NCBI GenBank assembly: GCA_021779095.1
Contig: JAJYBI010000022.1
Coordinates: 1-61,687, forward strand
Reading direction: 5' to 3'
Length of the DNA: 61,687 nt
Source: Deltaproteobacteria bacterium
Lineage (GTDB): Bacteria > Desulfobacterota > Desulfuromonadia > Geobacterales > JAJYBI01
In this document: positions 16,348 through 25,382 of the stretch, piece by piece
How positions within the stretch are numbered: the first letter of the stretch is position 1
How the letters are laid out: every line of letters starts with the position of its first letter
Program-made: the position numbers and the translations under genes
Notes under the pieces: generated by a model
Seen by the model: only the letters and a program-made list of their open reading frames with translations
What the model was told of the DNA's origin: nothing
Database searches by the model: none

Positions 16348-17517
16348 TTATTCCTGCGTGCTCTCGGCAGCGACCAGTTCTACGGTGATCTCTCCAAGCG
16401 CTATGGACGTCTGTATGCGTACCGGCACCCTGAACCGGTCATCGGTGAGCCAGATGGTAATATCTCCGGTGTGACGGAAGACCCCTGCTGTTTTCAAGAG
16501 TGGGTGGAGCACCAGGGTATCAACCTCACGGGCACCGGGCAGGCTGATCTTTTCTCTGCGCAGTACCTGTACGGTAGTGGGGGCGTATTCGTTGCTATCG
16601 TAGAGGTTCAGCAGTATATCCTTCCCCACTTCAAGGTCACGCATTCTGAGAAAGTAGAATGCGGAGACCACATCCAGTACATCGTTATCCGGAATTGGCT
16701 GATAGTTATAACGGCCGGTAAGCCGGTCAACCCAGAATGCCTTATGTTCACGCAACATCAAGGTGAATCCGAAATCGGCGCGGAAATTACCTTCCTTCTG
16801 CCGTATCTTGGTCAGAAGATAATTGCCGTTAATCATCCGCGTTTCCACAAGATCGTCCACCGGGTAGATGCTCGAGATTACATCGTTTGAAGCTATTCTC
16901 AGGGTGGTTCTGAATCCGCCGTTTTCGTTAGTGGCTTCCATTACCGCCTTTCCCACGGGAACGCCCAAAAGGGATATGCGGTAGGTAAGTTTTTCTCGAC
17001 CCGGTTCTACGAAATCGGTCGATGTATGCACATGACTCACTACCTTTGTGTAGTCTGTATCAAGGATATGTGCCGCATTTGTGGCGGGCGCCTTGTGCGG
17101 CGCTACAGTTTCTGACCCTGAAGACTTCTTTCCGTCAGTATCCGAGCTATCATGGCTTGGAGCAAGCGTACTGCCCGGTTTTACCTCGGATGACGAAGCG
17201 GCCTTTCCTTGCAGAGGCAGCACCCCGCCTGCCGGTGTTGATGCACCGCTGTCCGGTTGCGTGCGATGGTTGGAGGGGGCTTTTGAGTGACGGCGGGTTG
17301 GTGAATGTGCCGTGGTATGTACCGCTTTTATTTCATGACGTACTGGATGAGCCGGAAACGAATCCAATGATACGCTGGTCGTTGCAAAAGGTTTGAGAGG
17401 GGGGGCAAATCGCAGGGGGGTCAGCCAGTCCATGACGTATCCGCATATGAAATGGCCCAAAAGGGAAAGTACTACAAACGGCAAGAGATAATGTATTTTC
17501 TTGTTCAAACGGCCCAT
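16348..17517 (-). CDS. DUF3108-type envelope protein
   Basis: About 389 aa. One N-terminal hydrophobic segment (LLPFVVLSLLGHFICGYVM) is followed by ~130 residues of low complexity rich in Ser, Pro, Thr and His, then a folded C-terminal domain. That domain (EKLTYRISLLGVPVGKAVME through IQTSIALGEITVEL) matches the DUF3108 pattern, a beta-rich periplasmic domain of unknown function. The start is uncertain: ATG 17517 or GTG 17544, neither with a good ribosome site. It lies downstream of the omcB-type gene but beyond a terminator. Base use is less GC-rich than its neighbours. Confidence 0.65.
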   Translation of the reverse strand: MGRLNKKIHYLLPFVVLSLLGHFICGYVMDWLTPLRFAPPLKPFATTSVSLDSFPAHPVRHEIKAVHTTAHSPTRRHSKAPSNHRTQPDSGASTPAGGVLPLQGKAASSSEVKPGSTLAPSHDSSDTDGKKSSGSETVAPHKAPATNAAHILDTDYTKVVSHVHTSTDFVEPGREKLTYRISLLGVPVGKAVMEATNENGGFRTTLRIASNDVISSIYPVDDLVETRMINGNYLLTKIRQKEGNFRADFGFTLMLREHKAFWVDRLTGRYNYQPIPDNDVLDVVSAFYFLRMRDLEVGKDILLNLYDSNEYAPTTVQVLRREKISLPGAREVDTLVLHPLLKTAGVFRHTGDITIWLTDDRFRVPVRIQTSIALGEITVELVAAESTQE

Positions 17518-17546
17518 CTGTCGAAACACCCTTGTTTTCGGCACCT

Positions 17547-17582
17547 GAAAAAAATGCCGGGCTCCATCTGCAGGAGCCCGGC
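17547..17582 (-). terminator. Terminator of the porin-cytochrome operon
   Basis: Stem GCCGGGCTCC/GGAGCCCGGC (17556-17582) with a U-run on the minus strand, 29 bp after the last cytochrome stop. Confidence 0.9.
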
Positions 17583-17610
17583 AAAGTGATCGGATTACAC
17601 TACGTCAGGA

Positions 17611-20049
17611 TCAGTGACGCGTTGCAACACCGGTAGTGGCATCGGCGCTGAACCACGTAACCGCACCCGTATAGGAGAGCGGAACGGTGATGCTGCCGGT
17701 GATACTGCCGTGTTGCGCCCAGTCGATGGAGTCGAAAATCAGCTTTCTGAAGTAGCCCCGGTTGTGTACATAGGCGCCCGGTTCATCACCAAGATACTTG
17801 GAGTTGTTGACCGCACCGAGGTCACTGATTTTCGCCGTAGCTCCGTTGAGGAACGTCGTGGAGGTCATGTCGGCTGCTGCATAGTTGACCTGACCGTTTG
17901 CCTGCTTCAGGATGTCGGTGAGAAGCTGTACGGCATTCGCCGACTCATCCTTGTTCGCCTGCAGTTCCTCCACGGTCATTGCGTGGATGCCGGAATGGCA
18001 ATTGGCGCAGAGAGCGGGGTTGACAATGGAGGCGATCGTCGTGGCGGTGCTGTCGGTATAGGTAACTGCCTCGAACGAGTGACCGGCCTTGCCGTAGAAC
18101 CGTGAGTCGCCCATGTGGCAGGCTGCGCAGGGGCCGTGGGTGCCGGTATTGGCCTCGGCGGCAGGCGTGCCGATCTTGTCATGCTGGAAGTAGGACAGGT
18201 TGGCGTAGCTCTGGCCCGGGAATTCGTAGCCCACATGGGATACGGCACTGAAGACGGTCGCAGCGGCAGGGAGGTGGTGAGCGACGCTTCCGTAAGTTAC
18301 CTTGCTTGCATACGCCCCGGCTACTGCGGAGGTTACGGCGTCGTTATTGCCGCGACCGCTGTGGCAGGTCACGCAGACGTTGGAGTCGCTCACGTTCGGG
18401 AAGACGACGGTGCTGCCGCTGTAGGTGTAAACAGCCGGGATGGCGCCAGGGGTGCGCAGGACACCGTTGGCGGCGTTATTGTGACAGGCCCAGCAGTAGA
18501 CAACTTCCCGCTGCTTGGATGCCATCGTGGTGGTGCTTCTGCTCGACCAGCCGGCCAGGTTGGAGAAGTCGTTCTTCGTCTGGTCGTAGTTTGCCGGGCT
18601 GTTCATGAAGTTCGAAGCGCCGGTGGAGGTGTGGCAGCGCTGGCACGCCTGGCTGCTGGCCCCGCTGAAGTCGTGGCTGCCTGCGCCGCTGCCGCCGAAG
18701 GGGTTTTCCTGGGAATTGGCATTGATGGCGGCATCCACCGCAGCAGTCCCGCTCTGACCCTGAACGGCGGTCAGTTTCTGCGACAGCTGGAACCCGGCAT
18801 GGGCCGACTGTGCCCAGTCGGTGTAGATGGTAGCCGAGGAGGAGTTGTAGAAAATCGTGCCGCTCGGCGTGTATGCCTGTCTGGCGCTGGTGTAAATACT
18901 GGCGTCACGACCGAGATTTCCGGTGTTGGTCCTCGCTTCGTGGCCGTGGCAGTCGAAGCAGGTGGTGGCGGGTCTGGTCACATACGTGCCGGTTGTTGCG
19001 TCGAGGGCCGTGGTGGGCTTGGTCCTCAGCACGTAGCCGGTGATGCCGTAGACCGTGTTGTCGGGGTTGTCCAGGTGGGTCGTGGCGATGACCCGATACC
19101 AGTCGTCTTCGTGATGGCCGGTGGGGGCAGTCTGGGTACCCGAGGTGGCGGCGCTGGTAAAGGCGTTTGTACTCCAGATCACGTCGCCGGATGCCATGAC
19201 CGTAGCCTTGTCGTTGGCGACCGCGTTGTGGCAGCTGGTGCAGAGGTTGAACTGGTCATTGGCGTTGGAGGTGTTACCCGGATTGGGGTTCCAGGTCACG
19301 ATGTTGCCGAGACCGTCGCGCGTGGTGACCGGACGCATCCCGCCGCCGTGGGCGTGGCAGGTGTCGCAGGTGATCGCGTTGTAGGTGCCGGACAGGGGAA
19401 CGGCGGCCCGGTAACTCGGGTCATCAAGCACGCCGGTAATGTTGCCGGCAGTGTTGGTGCCATCAGTATAAATGATCGAAGCGTCGCCCAGTGGGCCGGT
19501 GAAGCCGTAGCTGTCGGACAGGATGGCGCCCTCGTTCGTATGGCAGCGGAAGCACGGGGCGGTGTTGCGGTTGTTGCTCGGTCCGGTTCCTGCTGTGCCG
19601 CTGGCATGGACCGACGTCTTGAAATCGGTTGCCGCGTTGGTGATGGGGGCGGTAGTGGCAACGCCGCCGACCGTGATGGTCGTGCTGCCGTTATGGCATG
19701 TGGCGCAGCGTGCCGCCACCTCGTCCGGGCCACCGGACAGCGGATAGGGGATGGGGCCGACGCCGTTATGCCCGGCGCCCCCGCCATGGCAGCTTTCGCA
19801 ACCCAGACCGTCCTGGTTATGTGGTGAATTCAGCTGGTACTCGGCAATAATCGGCTTGCCGTTGACCGGATCGTTAGTGGCGCTGTGGCACTGTGCGCAT
19901 ACGGAATCGCCCACGGTTGCCACGCCGCCGAAGAGCGCAGACCCACTCTGCGTCAGTCCTTCCTTGTTGCCGGAGCCGCAGCCCCCCAGCAGAAGGGCCG
20001 CAAACAGAGAAGCCGTTGCGGTCATGACAATACGATTTCTTTGATTCAT
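17611..20049 (-). CDS. omcB: Outer-membrane dodecaheme lipoprotein cytochrome (OmcB-like)
   Basis: 812 aa. The N-terminus is a lipoprotein signal with LLLGGCGSG, so Cys is the lipidated residue. Twelve CxxCH sites are present: CAQCH, CESCH, CATCH, CFRCH, CDTCH, CTSCH, CFDCH, CQRCH, CWACH, CVTCH, CAACH and CANCH. Heme number, lipoprotein signal and the GVATVGDSVCAQCH opening match OmcB/OmcC of Geobacter sulfurreducens, the surface-exposed member of the porin-cytochrome conduit that passes electrons to Fe(III). It is the last gene after the porin and the octaheme cytochrome, with AAGGAGG before the ATG. Orthology to omcB rather than omcC cannot be settled here. Confidence 0.87.
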   Translation of the reverse strand: MNQRNRIVMTATASLFAALLLGGCGSGNKEGLTQSGSALFGGVATVGDSVCAQCHSATNDPVNGKPIIAEYQLNSPHNQDGLGCESCHGGGAGHNGVGPIPYPLSGGPDEVAARCATCHNGSTTITVGGVATTAPITNAATDFKTSVHASGTAGTGPSNNRNTAPCFRCHTNEGAILSDSYGFTGPLGDASIIYTDGTNTAGNITGVLDDPSYRAAVPLSGTYNAITCDTCHAHGGGMRPVTTRDGLGNIVTWNPNPGNTSNANDQFNLCTSCHNAVANDKATVMASGDVIWSTNAFTSAATSGTQTAPTGHHEDDWYRVIATTHLDNPDNTVYGITGYVLRTKPTTALDATTGTYVTRPATTCFDCHGHEARTNTGNLGRDASIYTSARQAYTPSGTIFYNSSSATIYTDWAQSAHAGFQLSQKLTAVQGQSGTAAVDAAINANSQENPFGGSGAGSHDFSGASSQACQRCHTSTGASNFMNSPANYDQTKNDFSNLAGWSSRSTTTMASKQREVVYCWACHNNAANGVLRTPGAIPAVYTYSGSTVVFPNVSDSNVCVTCHSGRGNNDAVTSAVAGAYASKVTYGSVAHHLPAAATVFSAVSHVGYEFPGQSYANLSYFQHDKIGTPAAEANTGTHGPCAACHMGDSRFYGKAGHSFEAVTYTDSTATTIASIVNPALCANCHSGIHAMTVEELQANKDESANAVQLLTDILKQANGQVNYAAADMTSTTFLNGATAKISDLGAVNNSKYLGDEPGAYVHNRGYFRKLIFDSIDWAQHGSITGSITVPLSYTGAVTWFSADATTGVATRH

Positions 20050-20116
20050 CTGTCCTACCTCCTTGAGTACGTTGTTACTGACTGATTATCAATCGTGCCT
20101 ATTACAGATTACACTG

Positions 20117-20803
20117 TCAGGGAATGGTTGTGTGGCATTTCAGGCACATCTGTGCGTTCCTGCCGCTGTATACGCCGCTGATGCTACCCCAGCTCCTGGG
20201 ATGGGGACTGACACCACCGGAACGGTGACACTGTATGCAGACGTCGCCATCCGGGTGGCATGCCTGGCACGACTGGAGATTCCGACGCGCCTCGGTGGCA
20301 TGGTTTATGTCCCAGAGGTACTGCTGGCCTGCCGAGCCCAACGAGCGGTGCGACTTGATGCGCAGATCTCCGCCGGGGAACTTGGAGTGGCATTCGTTGC
20401 AGTACCCGGTATCGTGGCAGCGCTTGCAGCTTTGAGGATTATCTGTCGCCTTGATGGGATGAATATCAATCCAGTCGCTGCGGTGACTTTTCGGTTTGTA
20501 ATCATGGCCGAAGTTTTCAACCGAGAGATCGTCTCCCGTACCGCCGCCGGCGTGACAGTCGAGGCAGAACTTCTGTGCGTGGCACTGATCACAGTTTTTA
20601 TCTGCCTTGCTGGCAAGTACACGGTGCCCCCTTACCCAGTCACTGTCGTGATTTGGGGCGACACCTTCGGCTTTGTGGCAACCGGCACATTCGGCAATTT
20701 TCATATCCGCATATTCTTTATGATCCTGCTTCTGGGCCACCGCTTGATGCACGTAAAGTGTTGACAATAGTACAAGCATCAAACTGAACAGCAATTTTCT
20801 CAC
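20117..20803 (-). CDS. omaB: Periplasmic octaheme cytochrome (OmaB-like)
   Basis: 228 aa with a signal peptide. Eight CxxCH sites: CAGCH, CDQCH, CLDCH, CKRCH, CNECH, CQACH, CIQCH and CLKCH. OmaB/OmaC, the periplasm-facing cytochromes of the Geobacter porin-cytochrome complex, are octaheme proteins of about this size. It would accept electrons from periplasmic cytochromes and hand them through the porin to the OmcB-type protein. The start is GTG 20803, after AAGGGGGG, 15 bp downstream of the porin gene. Confidence 0.87.
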   Translation of the reverse strand: MRKLLFSLMLVLLSTLYVHQAVAQKQDHKEYADMKIAECAGCHKAEGVAPNHDSDWVRGHRVLASKADKNCDQCHAQKFCLDCHAGGGTGDDLSVENFGHDYKPKSHRSDWIDIHPIKATDNPQSCKRCHDTGYCNECHSKFPGGDLRIKSHRSLGSAGQQYLWDINHATEARRNLQSCQACHPDGDVCIQCHRSGGVSPHPRSWGSISGVYSGRNAQMCLKCHTTIP

Positions 20804-20818
20804 GGGTGTCCCCCCTTT

Positions 20819-22042
20819 CTAGAAATCGTAGTTGAAGACGGCGCGACCTTGCCAGTCATTGGTGAATTCCGGGTTGACGTCGTCTTCGATGCGGACTGAG
20901 GCATTCATGTTCTTCGTCAGCTTGTATTTGGCTCCCCCCCAGTACTTCCGAGCTATTTCATGGCCGGTTGTTTCTATGTCCTGGCGGGTGTAGACGTCGA
21001 ATTGCAGGCCCGCCGCAAGCTGCAGCTGCTTCGTCGCGTCGTAGGTTACATCGATAATGCCGCCATCGAGGGAACCGTTGTAGCCGCTCCGCTTGTCATA
21101 GGAGAGATTGAATTCCAGTGGTTCGATCGGCCTGATCCGGCATCCGAGCTGATACACGTCGGCTGCCCCGTCTTCACCGTAGTCCTGGCGACTGTACCCC
21201 GCGTTGACGGAGAACATGTCGTTGAGCCGGTAGTCAGCCCTGAACACCCCTTCCTGGTAGCGATCCACCGCAAAAACGGAATAGATGGAATCGGCGTCGA
21301 AGGTGGGGTAGCTCTGGTACCACTCGCCGGTCAGTATGAGGTTGCTCATGGGGAAATATTTGACCCCGGCCAGGACCTCACTGAACACCTCTCCGTAGAG
21401 GTCGTAACGTGCATTGGCGTAAAGTTTCAGGCTGTTGAAGAGATACTGCTTGAACATCCCGCCAAGGGTTTCCCGAGCCGGACCGTCGGAGCCGTTGGTC
21501 CATTTCGCGAAATAACCCATCTCGAGGTCGGTGTTCTTGAAGCCAACCAGGTCCCCGGCAACGCCGAAAACCGCATCGTCGGAGTGGCTGAGTTCCCCGT
21601 TCAGACCGAAGATGACGTTGCGACCGCCGAGCACCGTGAGTGCGACGGGGCCAACGTTTTTCAGCTCGATCTTGCCGCCGTCGATCAGGGCATTGCCAGC
21701 CGCGATGTTCACGAACTGGCGACCCGCCCGGAGATCAACCTTGCCGAACAGGTCACGGTAGTCGACATACAGGTAGTAGAGCCTGCCGTCCAAGCCGTTG
21801 CCGTTGGACAGGTCCTGGCTGCCGCGACCGTATCCATAAATTGACAGCTTGCCATCCTTGTCGATATTGGTGATGCCGATCTGCAGGTACTGGGCAATAT
21901 CTTGTTCTGAACGATTGTTGAAGATGTTGTTGTACCAGAGTAACTGCGTGGAACTTCTGCCATGGATTTCCGCTGCCATACTGTTGGTTGCGAACAGCAG
22001 AAAACAGAGCAGAAGTATGCAAGACAACCTTGTAACTCCCAT
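20819..22042 (-). CDS. ombB: Porin-like outer-membrane protein (OmbB-like)
   Basis: 407 aa from ATG 22042 (GGAGGT upstream). A signal peptide ends at SMAAEI. The rest alternates polar and hydrophobic residues and ends in FNYDF, an aromatic terminus typical of outer-membrane barrels. Position and size match OmbB/OmbC, the barrel that holds the two cytochromes across the outer membrane. It is the first gene of the operon. Confidence 0.85.
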   Translation of the reverse strand: MGVTRLSCILLLCFLLFATNSMAAEIHGRSSTQLLWYNNIFNNRSEQDIAQYLQIGITNIDKDGKLSIYGYGRGSQDLSNGNGLDGRLYYLYVDYRDLFGKVDLRAGRQFVNIAAGNALIDGGKIELKNVGPVALTVLGGRNVIFGLNGELSHSDDAVFGVAGDLVGFKNTDLEMGYFAKWTNGSDGPARETLGGMFKQYLFNSLKLYANARYDLYGEVFSEVLAGVKYFPMSNLILTGEWYQSYPTFDADSIYSVFAVDRYQEGVFRADYRLNDMFSVNAGYSRQDYGEDGAADVYQLGCRIRPIEPLEFNLSYDKRSGYNGSLDGGIIDVTYDATKQLQLAAGLQFDVYTRQDIETTGHEIARKYWGGAKYKLTKNMNASVRIEDDVNPEFTNDWQGRAVFNYDF

Positions 22043-22650
22043 CAATTTGACCTCCCTTCTCATGTGATGCAAATCAATACAAACGACAAATCAGAATCGG
22101 TTCGAGCATCCCTCCCTTCTTCGTAAGTCCTTACTGACACGGCCGAAAAACAAGGCCGTTCCTACCATAAATCGGCCAGCAGGTTGTTGACTGTACTCGG
22201 CGGTCCGAAAACGGGCCTAGGTGTTTAAAGCAAAATATGTACCGCTGTCTGGTAAGGCGTTGGCAGCTGCTAGGGGCAAATCCATGACCTGACTTATCGG
22301 CTCATAGCACATTATCATAAACTAAAAGATTAGCAAAAAATATTTAACTGTAATTGGCTAACCAAGGGGAAACGTCGCTCGATGCGCTGATTTCAATGGT
22401 TTTTGTTGAAGCTCGGCCGGGGAGGTTTGTTGCTGAAAATAATAGATTGCGTCTTTCAACGCAGGGGTGACCTTGGCGTATGCAGGCAAGACGCGTCAAA
22501 CATCCGGCATGGATCATGTCGAATGCCATTTTCTTGACTTTTGTGTGCCGGTCCAGATCGAATACGAAAGATGGTGCATCCGCGATGATATCCATTCATG
22601 GCGTTAGCTGTGTTATCAAAATCGAATTGATGAAACTGGAGGAGGAGCGT
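22043..22650. other. 608-bp AT-richer leader region upstream of the ombB operon
   Basis: No convincing gene is seen. The region is clearly lower in GC than the genes around it. It holds a perfect hairpin (ACGGCC/GGCCGT, 22139-22159) and a sigma-54-like element (22229-22244). It would contain the promoter and any operators for the porin-cytochrome operon. Confidence 0.5.
22229..22244 (-). promoter_or_regulatory. Candidate sigma-54 promoter of the ombB operon
   Basis: On the minus strand the sequence reads CGGTACATATTTTGCT. The -12 box TTGCT is perfect and the GG-GC spacing is right; the -24 box has two mismatches to TGGCAC. It lies about 190 bp before the ombB start. Confidence 0.35.
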
Positions 22651-22866
22651 ATGCCGATCTTCATGCTTGGTGTGCTGATTTTTGTCACCGTGATGGCCGC
22701 CAAAAACCCATATGCCACCCTTGTCACCTTTGGTTCTCTGATCGCTCTCGGTATCGGCGGTCAAGCTGGTACGCCGGGTGTTGATGCCTCCGGCGAGACA
22801 AACAACCTTGTTGTGCCCAGTAGATGGAATCGAAATCGAGCTTCCGCGAGCCGGAAAAGCATATAG
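22651..22866 (+). CDS. Possible small membrane protein, 72 aa
   Basis: A strong ribosome site (GGAGGAGGAG) precedes ATG 22651. The first ~35 residues form one or two hydrophobic segments (MPIFMLGVLIFVTVMA and LVTFGSLIALGIGG); the tail is basic and overlaps the decayed receiver fragment. No family is recognised. It could be a real small protein or a chance frame in decaying sequence. Confidence 0.3.
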   Translation: MPIFMLGVLIFVTVMAAKNPYATLVTFGSLIALGIGGQAGTPGVDASGETNNLVVPSRWNRNRASASRKSI

Positions 22867-23012
22867 GGTGCCATACACCCATCGTCTGCCTGACGGCCCA
22901 CACATTTGAGGAGGGCAGGAAGAAGTGCCTTGGCGCCGGAGCGGACGGCTGCCTTTACAAGCCGCTGAAGCTGGAGGAACTGTACCGGACCATCAAACGG
23001 TACGGGAGATAA
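22785..23012 (+). pseudogene. Remnant of a response-regulator receiver domain
   Basis: The last ~40 codons before the stop at 23012 read as the C-terminal half of a receiver domain: TPIVCLTAH, then KCLGAGADGCLYKPL with the conserved Lys-Pro, then a final helix. Just upstream, in another frame, is CPVDGIEIE, which resembles the phosphoacceptor-loop region (MDGIE) of such domains. The break between frames and the missing N-terminal half show a decayed gene, perhaps once a hybrid kinase. Confidence 0.6.
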
Positions 23013-23072
23013 CGTCCGGCCGGGCCGGACCCCATTCCTCTCATATCCCGACGATGCTGCTATACTGGAAGC

Positions 23073-25304
23073 ATGGAAGAACTCAGATTCGACGACAACC
23101 CGGTGCTGTTCGGCGCCGATCCCATGGAGCGGATCGTGGCGGCGGAGCTGGCGGGGCGCTTCATCCGGCTCTTCGTCCGCACGGACGACGGGGTGGTGTT
23201 TCACGACGACCCGTTCCGGCCGTTTATCCTGCTGGACGATGCCGGTCTCCTTTCCGGCTTCACGCCCGCACACGAGCTCCTCCCCCTGGCGGGGGACGAG
23301 GGGTTCCGCATCCTCGCCCTCTTCCACGACTGGCACGACTGTCTCGCCGCAAGGGATTTCCTCGCCAGGAGCAGCGGCCGGACTCCCTCCGCCGCCGACG
23401 CTCCCTACCTGTACCTCTCCGATCCGGTGCACCAGCATCTGCTCCTCACCGGCAAGACCCTGTTCAAGCGGTTGCCGTTCGATAACCTCAAGCGGCTCGC
23501 CCTGGACATCGAAACCTGGTGTGCCCCCGGCTACGAGTTCTCCAACCCGAAGCGGCCGGAGGACCGGATCATCTCCATCGCCCTCATGGACGAGGAGGGG
23601 TACGGCGAGGTGCTGTTCGGGACGGAGATGGACGAGCCGGCCATGCTGGAGCGGCTCGGCGCCATCATCCGCGAGCACGACCCGGACGTGGTCGAGGGGC
23701 ACAACATCTTCCGGTTCGACCTGGAGTACATCCGGGAGCGGGCTGCGCTGTACGGGATAAGGTTGCAGTGGGGGCGGGACGGCAGCGAGCCGCGGATCGC
23801 ACCGTCCCGTTTCACGGTGGCGGAACGGGCGATCGACTACCCGCGGTGGAACATCTATGGCCGGCACGTGATCGACACCTACTTCCTGCTGCAGATCTAC
23901 GACGTGACGGCCCGGGAGCTGGAGGGGTACGGCCTGAAGCCGGCGGCGCGGCACTTCGGAATCGCCGCCCCGGACCGGGTCTACATCGACGGGAGTGACC
24001 TCTCACGGGCCTACGCGGAGGACCCGGAAGCGCTGAAGCGGTACAACCTGGGCGACGTTAGGGAGACCCTGGCGCTGTCCCGGCTCCTCTCCTATTCCCA
24101 TTTCCTCCAGACCCGCATCTTTCCTTACTCCTACCAGGTCTGCCCGGTGCGGGGTGCGGCGACCCGGATCGACAGCCTGTTTCTGCGGGAGTACCTGCGC
24201 CGGCGGGTTGCGGTGCCGCACGCGGGTGGCGGCGGGCAGTTCGAGGGAGGTTACACGGACGTGCTGCTGGACGGGGTGGTGGGGCCGGTGCTCCACTGCG
24301 ACGTGGCGTCCCTCTACCCGTCCATCATGCTCTCCTGGCGGATGCAGCCGGAGCGGGACCGGCTCGGACTCTTTCTGCCGCTGTTGCGCGAGCTGCGGGA
24401 GTTCAGGCTGGAGGCGAAGCGGCGGGCCACGACGGAGGGCGAGCCGCACCGGCGCGACTACTACCAGGCGCTCCAGCAGGCGTTCAAGGTGCTCATCAAC
24501 TCCTTCTACGGCTATCTCGGCACGACGGTGCACCATTTCTCCGACCAGCGGCTGGCGGGGGAGGTAACCCGCCACGGCCGGGAGATCGTACAGCGGATGG
24601 TGGGTTGGCTGGAGGGGCGCGGCGCCCGGATCATCGAGGTGGACACGGACGGCCTGTACTTCATCCCGCCGGCATGCCTTGCAGGCGAGGATGACGAGGC
24701 GTCGCTGGTGCGTGAGCTGTCGGATCAGCTGCCGGAGGGGATCGAGGTGGAACTGGACGGCCGCTACCGCTCCATGTTCTCCTACAAGGCGAAGAACTAC
24801 GCCCTCCTGGACTACGATGGGAAGCTGACGGTGCGGGGGAGCGGGCTCCGATCGCGGGGGATGGAGCGGTACCTGCGGGAGTTCCTGCGTGAGCTGGTGT
24901 CGCTGTTCGTGGAAGGGCGGGGGGGCGAGGCGGAAGCGCTGCTGGCGGAGTATGCCGAGCGGCTGCGCGGTCACCGGTTCCCCATCGACTGGCTGGCGAA
25001 GACCGAGACGCTGCACGAGGCCCCGGACCGGTACCTGCAGAAGGTGAAGGCGGGGAAGCGCAACCCGTCGGCGGCCTACGAGCTGGCGCTCCAAGGGGAG
25101 CGGGAGTGCCGGGCGGGGGACCAGATCTCCTGGTACGTGACGGGGAGCAGGACGGGGGTCGTCGCCTACGAGCAGTGCCGGCCGGCGGCGGCCTACGACC
25201 CCGCCCACCCCGACGAGAACACGGAGTATTATCTGGACAAGCTGCAGCACCTGTACGGCCGGTTCCGGAAATACCTGCCTGAGGAGCGGGGGCTGTTCGG
25301 GTGA
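23073..25304 (+). CDS. polB: Family B DNA polymerase
   Basis: 743 aa. The 3'-5' exonuclease motifs are present: ExoI LDIET (D145, E147), ExoII EGHNIFRFDLEYI and ExoIII YNLGDVRET. The polymerase motifs are DVASLYPSIM (A, about residue 410), KVLINSFYGYLG (B) and EVDTDGLYF (C, about residue 522), where VDTDG replaces the more common YGDTDS form. All catalytic Asp residues are kept. It is a DNA polymerase II-like or archaeal-type enzyme, probably for repair or lesion bypass. There is no partner gene, and the next genes are unrelated. Confidence 0.9.
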   Translation: MEELRFDDNPVLFGADPMERIVAAELAGRFIRLFVRTDDGVVFHDDPFRPFILLDDAGLLSGFTPAHELLPLAGDEGFRILALFHDWHDCLAARDFLARSSGRTPSAADAPYLYLSDPVHQHLLLTGKTLFKRLPFDNLKRLALDIETWCAPGYEFSNPKRPEDRIISIALMDEEGYGEVLFGTEMDEPAMLERLGAIIREHDPDVVEGHNIFRFDLEYIRERAALYGIRLQWGRDGSEPRIAPSRFTVAERAIDYPRWNIYGRHVIDTYFLLQIYDVTARELEGYGLKPAARHFGIAAPDRVYIDGSDLSRAYAEDPEALKRYNLGDVRETLALSRLLSYSHFLQTRIFPYSYQVCPVRGAATRIDSLFLREYLRRRVAVPHAGGGGQFEGGYTDVLLDGVVGPVLHCDVASLYPSIMLSWRMQPERDRLGLFLPLLRELREFRLEAKRRATTEGEPHRRDYYQALQQAFKVLINSFYGYLGTTVHHFSDQRLAGEVTRHGREIVQRMVGWLEGRGARIIEVDTDGLYFIPPACLAGEDDEASLVRELSDQLPEGIEVELDGRYRSMFSYKAKNYALLDYDGKLTVRGSGLRSRGMERYLREFLRELVSLFVEGRGGEAEALLAEYAERLRGHRFPIDWLAKTETLHEAPDRYLQKVKAGKRNPSAAYELALQGERECRAGDQISWYVTGSRTGVVAYEQCRPAAAYDPAHPDENTEYYLDKLQHLYGRFRKYLPEERGLFG

Positions 25305-25382
25305 TGATGCGCCGTTACTTGCCAGAAGGGGATTAATGTGCTACAAGGAAGCACTTTACTTGCGGTACCGAAAGGAGCTCGT

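Noticed and set aside
22456..22905. 149-residue minus-strand frame upstream of ombB
   Set aside because: Overlaps the receiver remnant and a small plus-strand ORF; no motif or ribosome site.
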